Source of the DNA: Lepeophtheirus salmonis
Lineage: Eukaryota; Arthropoda; Copepoda; Siphonostomatoida; Caligidae
Assembly: GCF_016086655.4 (NCBI RefSeq)
Contig: NC_052140.2
Location: forward strand, 4,960,001 to 5,024,000
DNA length: 64,000 nt
Direction of reading: 5' to 3'
The notes under the pieces were generated by a model that saw nothing but the letters and a program-made list of their open reading frames with translations, did no database searches and was not told the origin of the DNA. Every line of letters starts with the position of its first letter. The stretch's first letter is position 1. Position numbers and translations under genes: made by a program. Shown one piece after another: positions 36,591 through 48,430 of this stretch.

Positions 36591-36839
36591 CTCATTTTAC
36601 TGGTTCCGATTTTGGAATCAGCATATCCATACTTTTTGATAAACCTTCGAATAAAAATACAAAACACAACGGTAATTAGCATACACTTATCCCTAGTGTT
36701 ATTTTAGTGCTTCTTTAGGACTAACATTCCATGGCCGAAAGAAGGATTGACGCTTTTAACAAATCCGGTGGGGAAAACTTATACAAAAGTTCATTTAACT
36801 TACTTCTTCATCAGATGAATTAAAATCTGTTAAAGTTAA

Positions 36840-37430
36840 AGATTCAAACTTTTTGCAACTTTTTTTTTATTTGCAAATTCATGAACATTTTTTAAGCTAT
36901 CATGAGGAAGTTGGAAGAATATTGGAGTTTAAAAAGAATTGTCGAAGAAATTAATGGTTACAAACCATTAATTTCTTAAGGATTAAAGAAACAATTCTTA
37001 TGAATTTCTATGCTATTTTACTACTTTTTTCAGTGATTCGTGACACGTACATTGTTTTGATCAAATATAACTTTTTTCTTCTTCACATAGGGCCGTTTTC
37101 TCGTGATTTTATCCTTCAAAACCCTCCAACAATGCTATGTAATTATCATTGTTGATGGTGTGGCTCTTTTCGAGATAATCAATGAATATTATACCATGCA
37201 CATCCCAGAATACTGATACTATAGGCTTGTCACCCGACTGTTTCGTCTTTTTACGCTTTAGATAGGTTTCTCTCGTGTAGTTCACTCGGCTGACCTTCAA
37301 TTTGACTCAATATGCATATAGAAAGCCACATTACATCCTAGGTCATACTCAAGTACGAAGGTCTTTCGAACGGAGCCAAGCTTTGAGGGACTCCCAAACG
37401 GGCCCTCGCGTCTCCACAAGTCTAAAATTT
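36840..37430 (-). pseudogene. mariner transposase, central part
   Basis: The minus strand at 37300-37110 reads KPIVSVFWDVHGIIFIDYLE, KSHTINNDNYIALLEGFEG, the highly conserved block between the first and second catalytic residues. It continues in another frame as LKDKITRKRPYVKKKKVIFD and QNNVRVTNH (37110-37040), where the second catalytic aspartate (FDQNN for FHQDN) is kept. Beyond 37020 the C-terminal part is badly decayed. The frame at 37623-37297 lies where the N-terminal part should be but is not clearly homologous. Confidence 0.72.
36945..36977. repeat. Perfect 15-bp inverted repeat, 3-base loop
   Basis: AAGAAATTAATGGTT, ACA, then the exact reverse complement. It lies inside the decayed 3' part of the minus-strand mariner. 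Confidence 0.85.
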
Positions 37431-37960
37431 TAGACATATTATTTCTTTGATGGGATAAACATCCGGACCAAAATTTATCAAAATTGGTGATGATGATGGC
37501 AGAAGGGTGTGTACACTTAACATGGAAACAATAATTATTGTTTCTTTTCTTACTAAAAAGTTGGGTTAAAAGTTTATAAAAAAGTAAATTTTTCTGACTT
37601 GTGTAATTATTAAGTTTTATCAAATCTTAGAATGTGAGGAAATCAAAATTTATAGTAAAAAAATTTTCTTACTTTAATTACACACAATTAATGGTTTCCA
37701 TGTGACATTAGAAGGGTTGATGTATGGCATGTTAGGATCCTAATCAAAAAAAGTTTATAATAGGAAGAACTATTTTACTATTAAGATTAAAGACAATTGT
37801 AAAGTACTTTCTATCATGTATTAGATTATCAAAATATAAGAACTTTAATCATTACAATCTATCAAACATCTATCTTCCATCAACATCTATTTCTTTATAT
37901 ACATAGGGGAACACTCATTTTTTACAAATGAATTCAACCCAAAAAAGTAATTTATAATAA

Positions 37961-38493
37961 ATGATATGAGTTTTTCTCTCAGTTATCTGAATTCTGAAAA
38001 ATCTAGGATTATAGTAATTCAGGACAATTATCGGCCAAAGTCAATTTTTACTCATAAAACAATCACCAAAGTAAAAGTAAGATTAATAAAACTTATATGA
38101 AAGCGTTTTTATTCATTCTGTATCTTATTCTGAAATCGAAATATTTCCATTTTTATTCTCAAAAAGGATGAAAAATTTCACAATTTTTTTTTATTATAGG
38201 CTATGATGTTCATAATCACTATGCATTATGAATAAGTCATTTATGTGTAAAGAAGATGGTCTTTTTTTATCCTTTTCATCCTAAAAATGGAAATATATCG
38301 AGTTTAGAACAAGATATAGAGTCAATTAAAGCATTTTTTAATCATAAAAAACACTTTTAAACAAGTTTTATAAATCCTACTTTTCATTAGAGGATTGTTT
38401 AAGGGTAAGAAATAACTCAGCGATACTAGTCCTGAGCTACAATAATCCCAGATATTTCAGAATTCAGATGACTGAGAGAAAAACTGATATCAG
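37961..38493. mobile_element. Foldback element: 533-bp imperfect palindrome
   Basis: The outer left sequence (AGTTTTTCTCTCAGTTATCT, GAATTCTGAAAAATCT, GGATTATAGTA, TCAGGAC) is the near inverse of 38426-38493. The similarity continues inward: AAACAATCACCAAAGT, then ATTAATAAAACTT, CGTTTTTATTCATT, GTATCTTATTCTGAAATCGA and ATATTTCCATTTTTA on the left match the inverted right arm down to about 38180-38280. Arms are therefore about 220-250 bases. There is no coding sequence. This is a foldback-type or large MITE element. Confidence 0.75.
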
Positions 38494-40640
38494 TTTTAAA
38501 TTTTACGCTTGTTGATAAATTCGATTATTGTCTTCCATTCATTAGTAGAAAATCCCCCTTCCCCTAATTCTTCCCCACCGATTCATTCTTATTTTCGTAG
38601 TATGTAGACAATAAATTAACTTATACGTTTGCGGATATAAATGATTGTTATCTAGTTAATCGCTTTTGTCGTTCCTAATAATTGATTAAAAATTAAATTA
38701 ATTGTACAAATCTCGTCATTTCATACAAATTTTTACCATCTATTCAATAGATTTAATTCAAATGTTACTATTATTCTGTCACATTAAGTCTTTGTTCCGT
38801 TTTGAAGTCATTTTCTTCAATATTTTCATTAAATAAATATAGAGCGTTTCATGTGACGTATCAATTTAAGGGTCTAAACTACCAAGTTTGATCAAAATAA
38901 AGATCCTTTTTTCATTAATATCAAGAAAATAGTGAGCTATTGACTGTTAAAATGGGAACAGCCGTCCGTCCCTTCTCTCTAAAAATAAAATAAAAATAAT
39001 TATATAACCCTGAAGACTTCCCGGGGGGTGTAGCCTTTTTTCCTATTTTTCAATGCTAATATATGAAATTTAATCTATATTTATTGCACATTTGTACAAT
39101 TTATCTAATACATTTTTCAACTCATGGCCCGGCCCGTAGTTTAAGTGTTTCTGATGCAATGTGTGACATAATTAAAAAGCTTCAGATATAGGACATTTGT
39201 ATTTTAACCTGTTAAAATGTAAGACTATATTTTTTCACATCCCCCTGCTCTATTAAATATATGATGTATCGCTCATATATTTCTACGTTTAAATTCTCAT
39301 TATCCAGGGCTTGTATAAGTTTTGTTAGAACATTAATTGCAATAATATTTACATACTGTTACATTTGTATAATAATGTAATTATTTTGTGATAAGAAAAT
39401 ATAAAGTAACTTTTTGGCAGGATTTCAATTTTACTCATTGCAAAATAAGTAGATTTATTTTTTCGTTACCTTGTGCCTTCTGAGATTCACCTACATAAGA
39501 TTAAATAAACAAAAATAATGCACTTCGTTTAAAAAAATGAGCGAATGACGTCATTTCAAATTAAAAATAATCAAGGTGGAAACATGACGTAACGAAATAT
39601 CAAAATTTAATATGAACAGGCTTGATTTTTAAGCAATGACTAAGTTTTCAATAACCCTCCTCCCTTAGTGAATTGGGATATTATACCCCCCCAAGCTTAT
39701 AAAATCCTTCTTATTTCTTTGATTCAAAGTTTGAATCTACTTTTTATCACCTATACATTATACATTCCAGTACATTTCTGAAACATTGAATCAGATTATA
39801 TGCAATTCCTTAGTTCTCTGGATAATACTTTATTTAGCATTTTATAATTGAGGTTTACTTAATTTAATTAAATGTTTAAAAGTCATTCGTTAATTTATTC
39901 TTTTAAATTCATGGAGTTTTTTTCTCAATATGAGGACTGTAGCTCTTATATAATACACTTAATTTCATTTAAAACTATTGTATGCTCATTTGATTATCGG
40001 AATTCGTATAAAGTAATAAATATTTAATAGAAATTTTTTATCAAAAAACATAAATAATAATAATATTATAAATGTTTTTGCTACTCCATGAATTTTTAAT
40101 TTTCAATGATTAATTTATCTCCTTCACATTAATGAATTGTCTATCAAGGAGTTAATAAGGTTTTTTTTTCTTTTTTTTTCTAAACAGGAAGAACCAGGAA
40201 TCTTACTTGGTCTGACATAAAATAATATCAGTACCCTATATCTTATAACATAGTAATATCAGTTCCAGCTCTTGTAATTTTACAGGAACCCTTTCTGGAG
40301 CATAGGGCAACCACATTTTAACCCCTTTCACGAAGCCTAAGCCATAAAGAGCTTACTTCCCTCTTTGCTCCCTGCTTCGCAGCCTAGACCTAAGGAACCC
40401 TCTGCTTCTCGTTAAGTCTAGAATAATTCCACTTTTAATCTACAATTAATTTAAACAAACTTTAAAAAACTTGTAACACTATTTAAGTTGCCAGCTGAAT
40501 GCGTAAAGTAGTCTAAATTATGACCAAAAAGTAACACAACTATACCCTAAACTTAAGCATGTTTATTGAATCCCAACTCAAGAATATCCTGCAGCTTCAA
40601 TTCTGCACTATTCTAATTAATTCATGAAACTAAAAAAACT
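38494..40640. other. AT-rich stretch without recognisable genes
   Basis: About 2.1 kb with no coding family or repeat match, the longest featureless tract beside 7.5-10.9 kb. The tract 37431-37960 before the foldback element is likewise empty. Confidence 0.5.
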
Positions 40641-40644
40641 CCGT

Positions 40645-41480
40645 ACCGGTTTTAGGGGGTGGGGGATTTGGGAAGTACCAAAAAGAAATTTGTATAAGCA
40701 TCTTATATATAGTTATAAGTCGGTTTTTGGTGTTATCATATATAAGATTAAAAAGTTCTTCTACCTTCATTCTTTGTTTCTGTTCCTCTCTACTTAGTCC
40801 TGCCACACGGGCACTATCTACTGGTTAAATAAATTTATAAGTCCGGATCTGGCATTATCACACATGCAATACAAAATAGTCAAACAGATCAGTATAAAAT
40901 TTATCAAGTAGACGTATAAAATAATCAAGCAGTTTCCTATACTATTTTTTTGGGCTTCCAAGGTTATTAAAGGGCTGATTTTGATCGAAATAATAAAACC
41001 TCTTTTCCCTTCTCTCATTCTATATATTTCCTAATCTCGCCTCTCTTCTCTTATCACTTTGTCTCTTTCTACAACCCTCTATCTGTTTCTTTTCTTCTAA
41101 CATCATTCTTAGTCTCAATTCCCTTCTATTCAATCCTGCTACGCAGGTACATACTGCAAGTAATATATATTTTTAACTCTCTTTTTGTGTTGTCACAAAT
41201 GAAATATAAAATAATCCGAACAGATAAGTCCGAAATTTAGAAAGTAAACATATAAAATGACCAAGCAACCTCTGAAGTCATTAAAAGACTGTGTTTGACC
41301 GAATTATAACCTCCTTTCCATTTTATCTTTCTTTATTTCTCTGCTTTTCTCTGTCTCTCCCTTCTTCTGTTCTCCCTCTGTCTCTTTTGTACATCCCTCT
41401 AATTGTCACTGTTCTTCTACCTTAATTCTTCGTTTCTGTTCCCCTCTAGTCAGCCCTGTAACTCAGGTACCCTCTGCTAG
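40645..41480 (+). repeat. 330-bp repeat family, partly tandem
   Basis: It starts CCGGTTTTAGGGGGTGGGGG then ATTTGGGAAGTACCAA, as does 52443. Inside, the block ATTATCACACATGCAATACA (40854) recurs about 330 bases later as GTTGTCACAAATGAAATATA (41190). Each is followed by ACAGATAAGT-like text, ATATAAAAT..CCAAGCA and a CT-rich tract (about 40990-41100 and 41310-41440). Unit ends carry AGTC/GCCCTG..AC.C.GGTACC text. No coding potential is seen; the minus frame at 41018-40818 is accidental. Confidence 0.65.
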
Positions 41481-41589
41481 AATATAATATAAAAGCTAAT
41501 CGTTGATTTTAAATCAGCTCAAAGAAGATATAATACTGACCCATTTAAGTTTAGATCTGCGCTACCTTTAGAATATTACTTCTGTTATA

Positions 41590-41960
41590 TCTCAAGCAGA
41601 AAAGATCTGACAAAATAATGATTTACTAAAAATTTCAAAGATCCACACTTGTCCACAAAAATTTTATTAATTAAATTATTAACATTAAATGTTTTTTTTT
41701 TAAAAAGACAAAAAAAAAATTCTATAATATTATTTTTTGAAAGAAACAGTCCAATATCAAAGTTTTTCGAAAAAAAAAGTTCATAAATCTATAGTTATTC
41801 AAAAAAAAATTTTTTTTGGAAAAGAGTTTAAAAAGTCAGTAGCTGCTCACAAAAAATTTCCAGAGTCCACAGCTATTCATACACAAAAAAAGATTTTTTT
41901 TTTTTTTTTTGGGTTCTACAGCCCTCCAGCCTCCCCTGTAGACGTCCCTGAAATGGTCTT
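41590..41960 (+). repeat. A-rich tandem units plus CAGCCCTCCAGC end
   Basis: Units with TTCAAAGATCCACACTTGTC, ATAAATCTATAGTTATTC and CAGAGTCCACAGCTATTC repeat in the style of the array at 35390. The block ends with CTACAGCCCTCCAG..AGACG, which aligns with GCTACAGGCACTCCAGCAGA at 56751, inside the hAT element. It is likely a relic of the same hAT family. Confidence 0.6.
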
Positions 41961-41999
41961 CAAACTTCGGCAAGACTGTTCACCTCCAAACCTTGAATA

Positions 42000-42980
42000 A
42001 ATATGGGTCGATATCTCTGTCATCAGACGCTACGACGCACAGTGGTGTAAAGTCACTAATAACATGGCTAAAAATTAATATTGTCAACATGTTTTCTCAT
42101 AAGTAAACACTAATGTCCAATAATGATTATTTCGGAAAAATTGGTCAAATAGGTACTCTAGTATTGGGGTTTATATTCAATGTTGACAAAAAAGAGACTA
42201 AAGAGTCAAGTTAAAAGATCATTATTACAATAATGGATTGAGCATTATTTATTCGCGTATCACGTGTACAACATGACCTAATATATAACCAAGATTCAAC
42301 TAAGTTAAACTCATAGTTTATTTTCAGAAGATAAATTATGAAAACATTTTTCAAATGACAAGTTTTTAACAATTTTCTTGAAAATATGATTTTTTAACTG
42401 ACAAGTTTGTTAGGGAGAATAACGTAAAACGTTATATACACGAATATAACACATAATTACTCCATTTGTTTTTCCAAGATACTCGGACCTCTCGAGCATC
42501 AAAAATTAGCTTGCACCACAATACTAGATTACTTTTCAACTATAAATTCGATATGGTAAAAATACCATATTTTTTTCCTATTTTCAATAAACTATTTTAA
42601 CTTATCACAATAGCATCAAACTTATATTTTTTTGAAACTTCAAGATATCTTATAAATATATTTTTATCCAAATCATTCACTAGTTTTCACATTTGAAAAA
42701 ATTTGCTCTTTAAATGGACCCATTTTATAATAACATAAATGGTATGTATTTTAAAAGTTCAAGATTCTGTACATTCGGTCATGGAGATGACCAAAAAACA
42801 ATGTGCGTACGCAAAAATGCATCATCCATTTAAACTTAAATAATTATATGCAAATCAACGAAGGGAAATGAAACATACATTGTTTAAAGGAAAAGTCAGG
42901 AGACCTTTTTTTTACGTAATACATTTTTTTGTAAACAAAGTTAGTTTCGTTATGTCGTAAAGAAACGTATAATTCCTTGA
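42000..42980. other. AT-rich stretch without recognisable genes
   Basis: Nothing recognisable is seen. Confidence 0.55.
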
Positions 42981-42984
42981 TTCA

Positions 42985-43390
42985 CTCCACTCGGGAGTTA
43001 AAGTTTGTGAGGTGATCAAGATTTTGGATGTGAACAGGTCCAATATTCTGAGAATAAAGCTGATGGCAGCTATGAACAGAACCTCAGGGGCACAACATAA
43101 AGCGACCGGAGGAGCTCATGAATGCCATTGGAGACAGTATTGACTAATCCTACAAACCTGGATGTGCTAGATGGCAAAAAAGTACAACGTTAGTAGGGGA
43201 CGATCAGAAATGGCTTGAAACACATAGTCCTCAAGAGCTACGTCCGTCGAAAGCACCTGCTTATTACAACAACAGTAAATGCCACCAGATTGACCAAGGC
43301 CAAAAAAAACTCCTAAATAGGATGGGAAGGGCAACAACTCCACCATTAAACATGGTGGACTCCTTTCACTTCTGGGGTAATGATAGAAAC
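42985..43390 (+). pseudogene. Tc1-like transposase, N-terminal part
   Basis: The + frames give FVRSRFW in one frame and VIKILDVNRSNILRIK (about 43013-43060) in another, the first helix-turn-helix. After degraded text come LKSYVRRKHLLITTTVNATR, then LTKAKK and LLNRMGR (about 43230-43330), the region just before the first catalytic aspartate in Tc1-like families. The sequence then runs into a degraded end. No catalytic core is present. Confidence 0.62.
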
Positions 43391-43861
43391 AAACAAAGCC
43401 TTATGGAAACATTCCCTACCCCACTCGGTACTTACAATATGTGTGTACGTCAATTGGCATTAATTGTAGTATACATATGTATATAGCCTAGGCATTATGC
43501 CTATATATACTCATTTAATTTTTATTAGAAAAATGGGAAATCCCAAAGGATGGGAAATATACGTAATATTATATTATTAGTAAAGTTGTGTCAATATTCT
43601 ACATACGTCATAAGGAGTTGTTGATTGAAGCTTTCAAATCTTGTTGTTTAGCATAGAAATTGTTATAGGTATAAAATTAGATTTTTATAAAATATAAACC
43701 AGAACACGTTCGACACTTTTTTCTATCCGTAACCTGAATATGTTTTGTTATTTTCTAAAACTGCTTCCATTATTTATTTTGTCATAAAGAGAAAACATTT
43801 TCGTTATCACTAGTACGTGAAAGATGAAGAGTTACAATGAAGATTCGATGGGGAGTTAATA

Positions 43862-44030
43862 GTTGGACTCGGAGTAGAATTAAGGATTCCATCAGAGCTA
43901 TTCCTGCTTACATATGTCCTTCCTGCATACGGAGTGAGACTTACTCATAAGGCTACTTGGAGCTGATCTAATAAAACGTCATGACAGCTAAAAGGTTTTT
44001 TTTGAAATTTTCTTAAGCTGCTATTATTAT
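43862..44030 (+). repeat. SINE/MITE-like dispersed repeat, copy D
   Basis: It begins GGACTCGGAGTAGAATTAAG, continues CCATCAGAGCTATTCCTGC and ends with GATCTAATAAAACGTCATGA and CAGCTAAAAGG. This is one of the best-preserved copies. The tract 43391-43861 before it shows nothing. Confidence 0.6.
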
Positions 44031-44414
44031 GCTTAAATTATTTCAGAGATAACAAATAGGTCTAAAGTGTTATCACGAGTGGGTGTGCTCATGAATGACG
44101 GAGAGTGACGGTGTTACATGGAAGTAAATATTACATTATCACAATTACTCCTTCCCACCAAGGAATAGTCTTTGAAGTCCATATACATAAATCTCTTCTC
44201 TATGAGCGAGTAATTATTGAACATACGCTCATTGAGTTGAAGAGAATAATTACTTTTCAGTTTCTTTCATTTTAACATATCACTAGGTCAGGTCATATAT
44301 TTTACAACTCTTATAATATTTTTAGATCTTTTCTTTCTGAAAATGTACAAAAAAAAATATATGAATACTATACTCAAAGTGTTTATAGGTTAGAAGAATT
44401 GTTACATTATTGAC

Positions 44415-44490
44415 AAATAGGCTGGAACTACTCAGATGGCGATTCTCAATTTTACTCCAAGTCCAACAAGGACTTACACTTATAACCCCC
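44415..44490 (-). repeat. SINE/MITE-like dispersed repeat, copy E (end only)
   Basis: The reverse complement reads TTATAAGTGTAAGTCCTTGT and GGACTTGGAGTAAAATTGAG, matching the start of copy C and copy D. The rest of the element is absent. The stretch 44491-44800 shows nothing further. Confidence 0.5.
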
Positions 44491-44804
44491 GATCAAACAG
44501 TCATTGTTACTCTCTGTTTTTAATGATCCCACGCACTTGTTATTTCGATGTTCCCTTCTGAAGAATTAAACAATAATCATAATAGCATAAAATAAAAAAA
44601 TCAATTTTAGATGCCAACTTCAAAAAGTATTCCAGTACTTTATTAGTATTTTATACAATACTGGTAATAGATATGGTAAATACAGTTTGTACATGCTATA
44701 TGTGTCACAAAAGTGATTTGTTTTCAAACGCAATTTTCCCTCCAAATAGTTATCAGATTAAAAAAATAAACCCAGTTTCTGAAAGTTTGATGGATTCTAA
44801 TTTA

Positions 44805-45150
44805 TATTATTTAATAAAATCACATCGAGTATCAATAAAAGTATCGATACGAGGTCTAAAGCACAGCAGGCCTCCACCACTTGGTCCCTTGTCAAATCCT
44901 AAAATTCCTTCTTGATGTGACTGATTAGTTCGTTTTTGATGTTGCAGAGGGTTCATTTGGTTTGTCGTTCGATGGCAACCTACACAGAAAAAATCAATCG
45001 GATTAAGTACCAGCAAGTTTGGAGGCCAAAATTTGGATAAACTGAAGTCGGGATAATTGCCTTGGAGCCATTTGAGACTTTTTTTTTTTTTTAGGTGTGG
45101 CATGGAATTGAGTCATTCTGCCACATATAAGGCTTTCCATTAGCAGCCAT
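44805..45150 (-). pseudogene. Tc1/mariner-like transposase, C-terminal half
   Basis: The minus strand starts YMWQNDSIPCHT (about 45135-45100, second catalytic aspartate), then in the frame from 45103 WLQGNYPDFSLSKFWPPNLL, NPIDFFCVG (the last DDE region), RTTNQMNPLQHQKRTNQSHQ and RPRIDTFID near the C-terminus. One frameshift sits in the run of A/T at 45080-45090. The conserved order W-QND..PCHT then FWPP-x5-NP-D is diagnostic. The + frame at 44673-44915 is a shadow. It is a different family from the element at 2818. Confidence 0.78.
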
Positions 45151-45690
45151 GTTTATCTAAATTATATTGCAATAATTTTATATTCCTTAAATTAATGATA
45201 TAATATTTATGCCAAGGGTAAGTTTTTAAATTTATTAAATGATTAAAGCATAGACATTACACATGTCTATAAATAATATGTTATAATATTTTTTTTATTT
45301 TTTATTTGTTTTACTTAATTAGGTAACTAAAATTTAATTAAAAGTGCGTTTTATAACACCGATTTACGAAAGACCTTTCAAGTAGGAAGGCTTATATTTT
45401 GACTTGTCGAAAAAAAATAAATACTGATGAAGGTATAATATTAGGGCATCATTTTAATCTTTGTGAAATAAATATGTTATATTTATGAACTTTGTAATTA
45501 ATAAAAGATATCCTTATTTCAGATAGCTATCAAGGTTTATTTAGAGTAATGTAGCTTAATAATTTATAATATAATTTAAAACACGCAAAATTTTTGATAA
45601 TATATTTTCTAAATTGATAATAATTAAACTTTAAATGTTCCCGAATTTATTTTGGCCTTTTCGCTCAAGCATTAGCTTCTTGCACTCTTA
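45151..45690. other. AT-rich stretch without recognisable genes
   Basis: Nothing recognisable is seen. Confidence 0.55.
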
Positions 45691-45699
45691 AATTATAAT

Positions 45700-46430
45700 G
45701 AATTAACAATTTGGCCTAGAACAGAAGAATAACTCAAAAATTTCATGTGACAACTGAATTCAGTTCATCCCACAATAAAGTTTACGGCATCATACAACCT
45801 TGCCACAAAATCTATCCAATTTTTCGAGACCAAGGTTTACATAAAAGACAGGAAAATCCATACGGATTTGTACCGAAAAAAAACAAAAACTGATCTAATT
45901 CAGTATCTTTCTCCTCGTCAGCACATTCATCCCGCGTGTGTCGGAATATTCCCTACAGTCTGTTTTTTATGAATCTTGAGAATTTGCAGCAATGAAAATG
46001 TGCGAGAAAATAGTTTTCAAGAACTTAAAGAAATACTGATAGCACGTGATTATCGACCAAAATCACTCAAGAAACCCGAATCTAAACTTAATGATCGCCA
46101 AGTGTTTGTTATAACTTATTATCAGCAGCTCAAGCAAATTTCATCCACCCTTCACCATCATTGGTGAGCATTAATGCTGGATCCAAGAATTGAAAAAATG
46201 TTTCCAAAGTCAGCATTGATATGTCGATAAATGTATGGAAGCCACTGAAGAACACTTCAATTGGAGAGAATATAGGAAATCCAATATGAAAGTACAGGCG
46301 CGAGAACAAGTCCGGCCTATAAGATCCGATGTTGATATGATACAGCTGCTTTTTGTTCGAGAAAAAGTGTGGATCAATCAATTTCAGTCTAAAACACGCA
46401 CTGGAATGAATAGACATTGAATTGGACGTT
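45700..46430 (+). pseudogene. Penelope-like reverse transcriptase, C-terminal part
   Basis: The + strand reads QLNSVHPTIKFTASY, SIQFFETKVYIKDRKIHTDL, YRKKTKTDLIQYLSPRQHIH (about 45750-45935), then after one stop ILRICSNENVRENSFQELKE and RDYRPKSLKK (45976-46080), then QVFVITYYQQLKQISSTLHH and LDPRIEKMFPKSAL (to about 46220). The order, from a FLD(T/I)-like strand through LYRKPTD, HPxHx..P..Q.LRxRRICS and an RGYP-like helix, is the signature C-terminal region of Penelope-like RTs. The catalytic palm lies upstream and is missing, and no GIY-YIG domain is readable. The minus frame at 46417-46130 is a shadow. Confidence 0.68.
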
Positions 46431-47150
46431 CATTAAATTTATTGTAAAACAGTTTCATTTAAAAAAATCCCTTTTTTTTAAAAGTATAATTATGAATTTA
46501 TGTAAGGTTATGATCCTGTTAACCAATTAATGTTATAATATATGATATTTTATTATTAATTAATGTACGTACTTGTATATATTATTTTATATATTCTTAG
46601 TTTTAACTTCAATGTTTTTTTTTTTTTTTTTTTTTATGAAAACTTGAGAATTTAAGAGAAAAATGTTGTATTATTATTTCTGGAGAGTTCTCCAATGGAG
46701 ACTAAATTGATTGAATGTTACTGATCGTATAAACATCTATGTTATGTATATTGTGTTGGTTGAGTCAAGTCTGTCTTCTTTAAAGTCTTAATATATCATT
46801 GAGGGATTTGATTCTAATGAATGTTTGTAATATAGAAAAAACACAAGACCTTTTCCAGAATACTTTTACATAATAATTAATAGTTGGGAATAAGAAAAGT
46901 CCAGAAGGTTAAATAGCAAATGTCGCTATCTTTCAAATTTTGCCAGTCGACTCTCCTAGTGTGTATAAAAAAGTTCAACGTGATAGAACATACAGTAATG
47001 GTGTGACTTATAAAAGTTATAACTTCATTTATATACAGGGTTGATCTGATCTAGTGATATACATTTTAATATTTTCAATTATTCAAGAGTGAAATTTAAA
47101 CGAAAGGTTTCGTGAAAACATTTATTTGAACAAAATCATGTAAAATATTC
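46431..47150. other. AT-rich stretch without recognisable genes
   Basis: It contains a 20-base poly-T run (46614-46635) and possible Tc1 terminus ACAGGGTTGATCTGATCTAG at 47036. Nothing coding. Confidence 0.45.
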
Positions 47151-47154
47151 CTCG

Positions 47155-47830
47155 GCAGAACGTTTAATCAATATGCAAGCTCTAATTATTGTCTCAACAC
47201 AATGCCTAAATCCATTGCAACCCTTCACTATATGGTCAGACACGAGCTTCATCCAACCCTTCTTGATGGAAGCATCGAGAGACAAGACATTCCCATGATG
47301 ATTAGCGCACATTCTCTCATTCAGACGCGCCTAGATAGAGTAGTTCTAGGGGTTCGAGTCTGTAGAGGAGGGTGGCCACAATTTGAGATCCCAAAGTCCG
47401 GAAAGTTGTCTCCCATTAAGGCCTGGATCTTAGTGGTGCGATGACACGGAGCTTCGTTTTGAGTGAAAAATAGTTCTCACCGAACTTTTCTCTAACCAGG
47501 GTAGCACTTTCTTAATCAGAAATTCAATATAAGCATCTACATTGAGCTGCTCCTTCCTCACCACAAAAAGAGGAGGTCAGACATCATCTGTGCTAGGCCC
47601 TGGATTTTTTGTTCTGAAGACATGTTTCAATGAAGCTGAACCATTGTCTGGATGTTCGGTTGTGATGTAGCGGCTGTTCTACTTCTTCACAGTCGCATCA
47701 ATATTTTTCATCTGAAAAGAGCAAAACTTTGCCATTATTTTTGTTATCCTTAAAGAAAACTTAGAATCTTCTTTGTTCTTTCCAACTGTCTAAGCTTGCT
47801 CTGCTAAGAGATAATATGTCGTGTTATCCT
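47155..47830 (-). pseudogene. Tc1-like transposase, C-terminal half
   Basis: Minus-strand blocks in changing frames: TEHPDNGSASLKHVFRTKNP (about 47665-47610), KEQLNVDAYIEFLIKKVLPW (about 47565-47505), then the region of the second aspartate, then SGLWDLKLWPPSSTDSNP (about 47400-47345, last DDE region), RLNERMCANHHGNVLSLDAS (47325-47265), IKKGWMKLVSDHIVKGCNGF and RHCVETII. The C-terminal helices match those of the fragment at 59345-59545. The + frame at 47202-47444 is a shadow of this element. Confidence 0.75.
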
Positions 47831-48084
47831 CCTCCGTGATTTTGCACCAATGTCATTCCGGATTGAAAATAATAAAATGAGTATCACTATATAAGATCAA
47901 CCCTGCAGTTTATTTTATTTATTTATTATATTTTTATATAAATATGAAGTACGTTCGTTGAAATCCTTTTATTTTTATTTATACAAATAAAGTTATTACT
48001 TTTATAAATCCCCCCATTTAACCTAATTTCATTTTGCTTATGTGATGATAATTTTTAAACTAAGTCTTCAATAACAAAGTATTT

Positions 48085-48430
48085 ATTCAACAATCGTGGA
48101 GGAGGCTGAGTGTCCTTGAAGCTATCCGTGACGGAAAATATTATGTTAAGATTGCAAACTTTATAAAACTAGACAAGTCCTTTTTATAGAGAGGAACTAG
48201 GAGGATATTCGTCTAGCAACGAGACTCTGTTCCAAACTAGACCGCAAAGAAAATGTTAATCTGGTTGCCATGATTTTTTTGACATTGTTGGACCTAGTCT
48301 TTGGCCTCCAAACCGACCTCAGCCCTTTGGACTTCTTTGGTTGGGGTGCAGTTGAGTGACACATTAATAAATTCTCCTACCACACAAAGTTGTTTCAAAT
48401 TTTGTAAAAAAGTTGCAATTTGAGATGTTT
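48085..48430 (+). pseudogene. Tc1-like transposase, both ends joined by a deletion
   Basis: The + strand begins RLSVLEAIRDGKYYVKIANF and IKL (about 48100-48170), the N-terminal DNA-binding helix. It then jumps to HDFFDIVGPSLWPPN (about 48268-48312), equivalent to the last DDE region, then SPLDFFGWGAVE-like text in shifted frame. The whole middle, with two of the three catalytic residues, is missing. The gap to 48745 shows nothing. Confidence 0.6.

Noticed and set aside
47202..47444. 80-codon + strand frame that looks protein-like
   Set aside because: The minus strand of the same bases encodes conserved Tc1 transposase blocks (LKLWPPSSTDSNP), so the + frame is a shadow.
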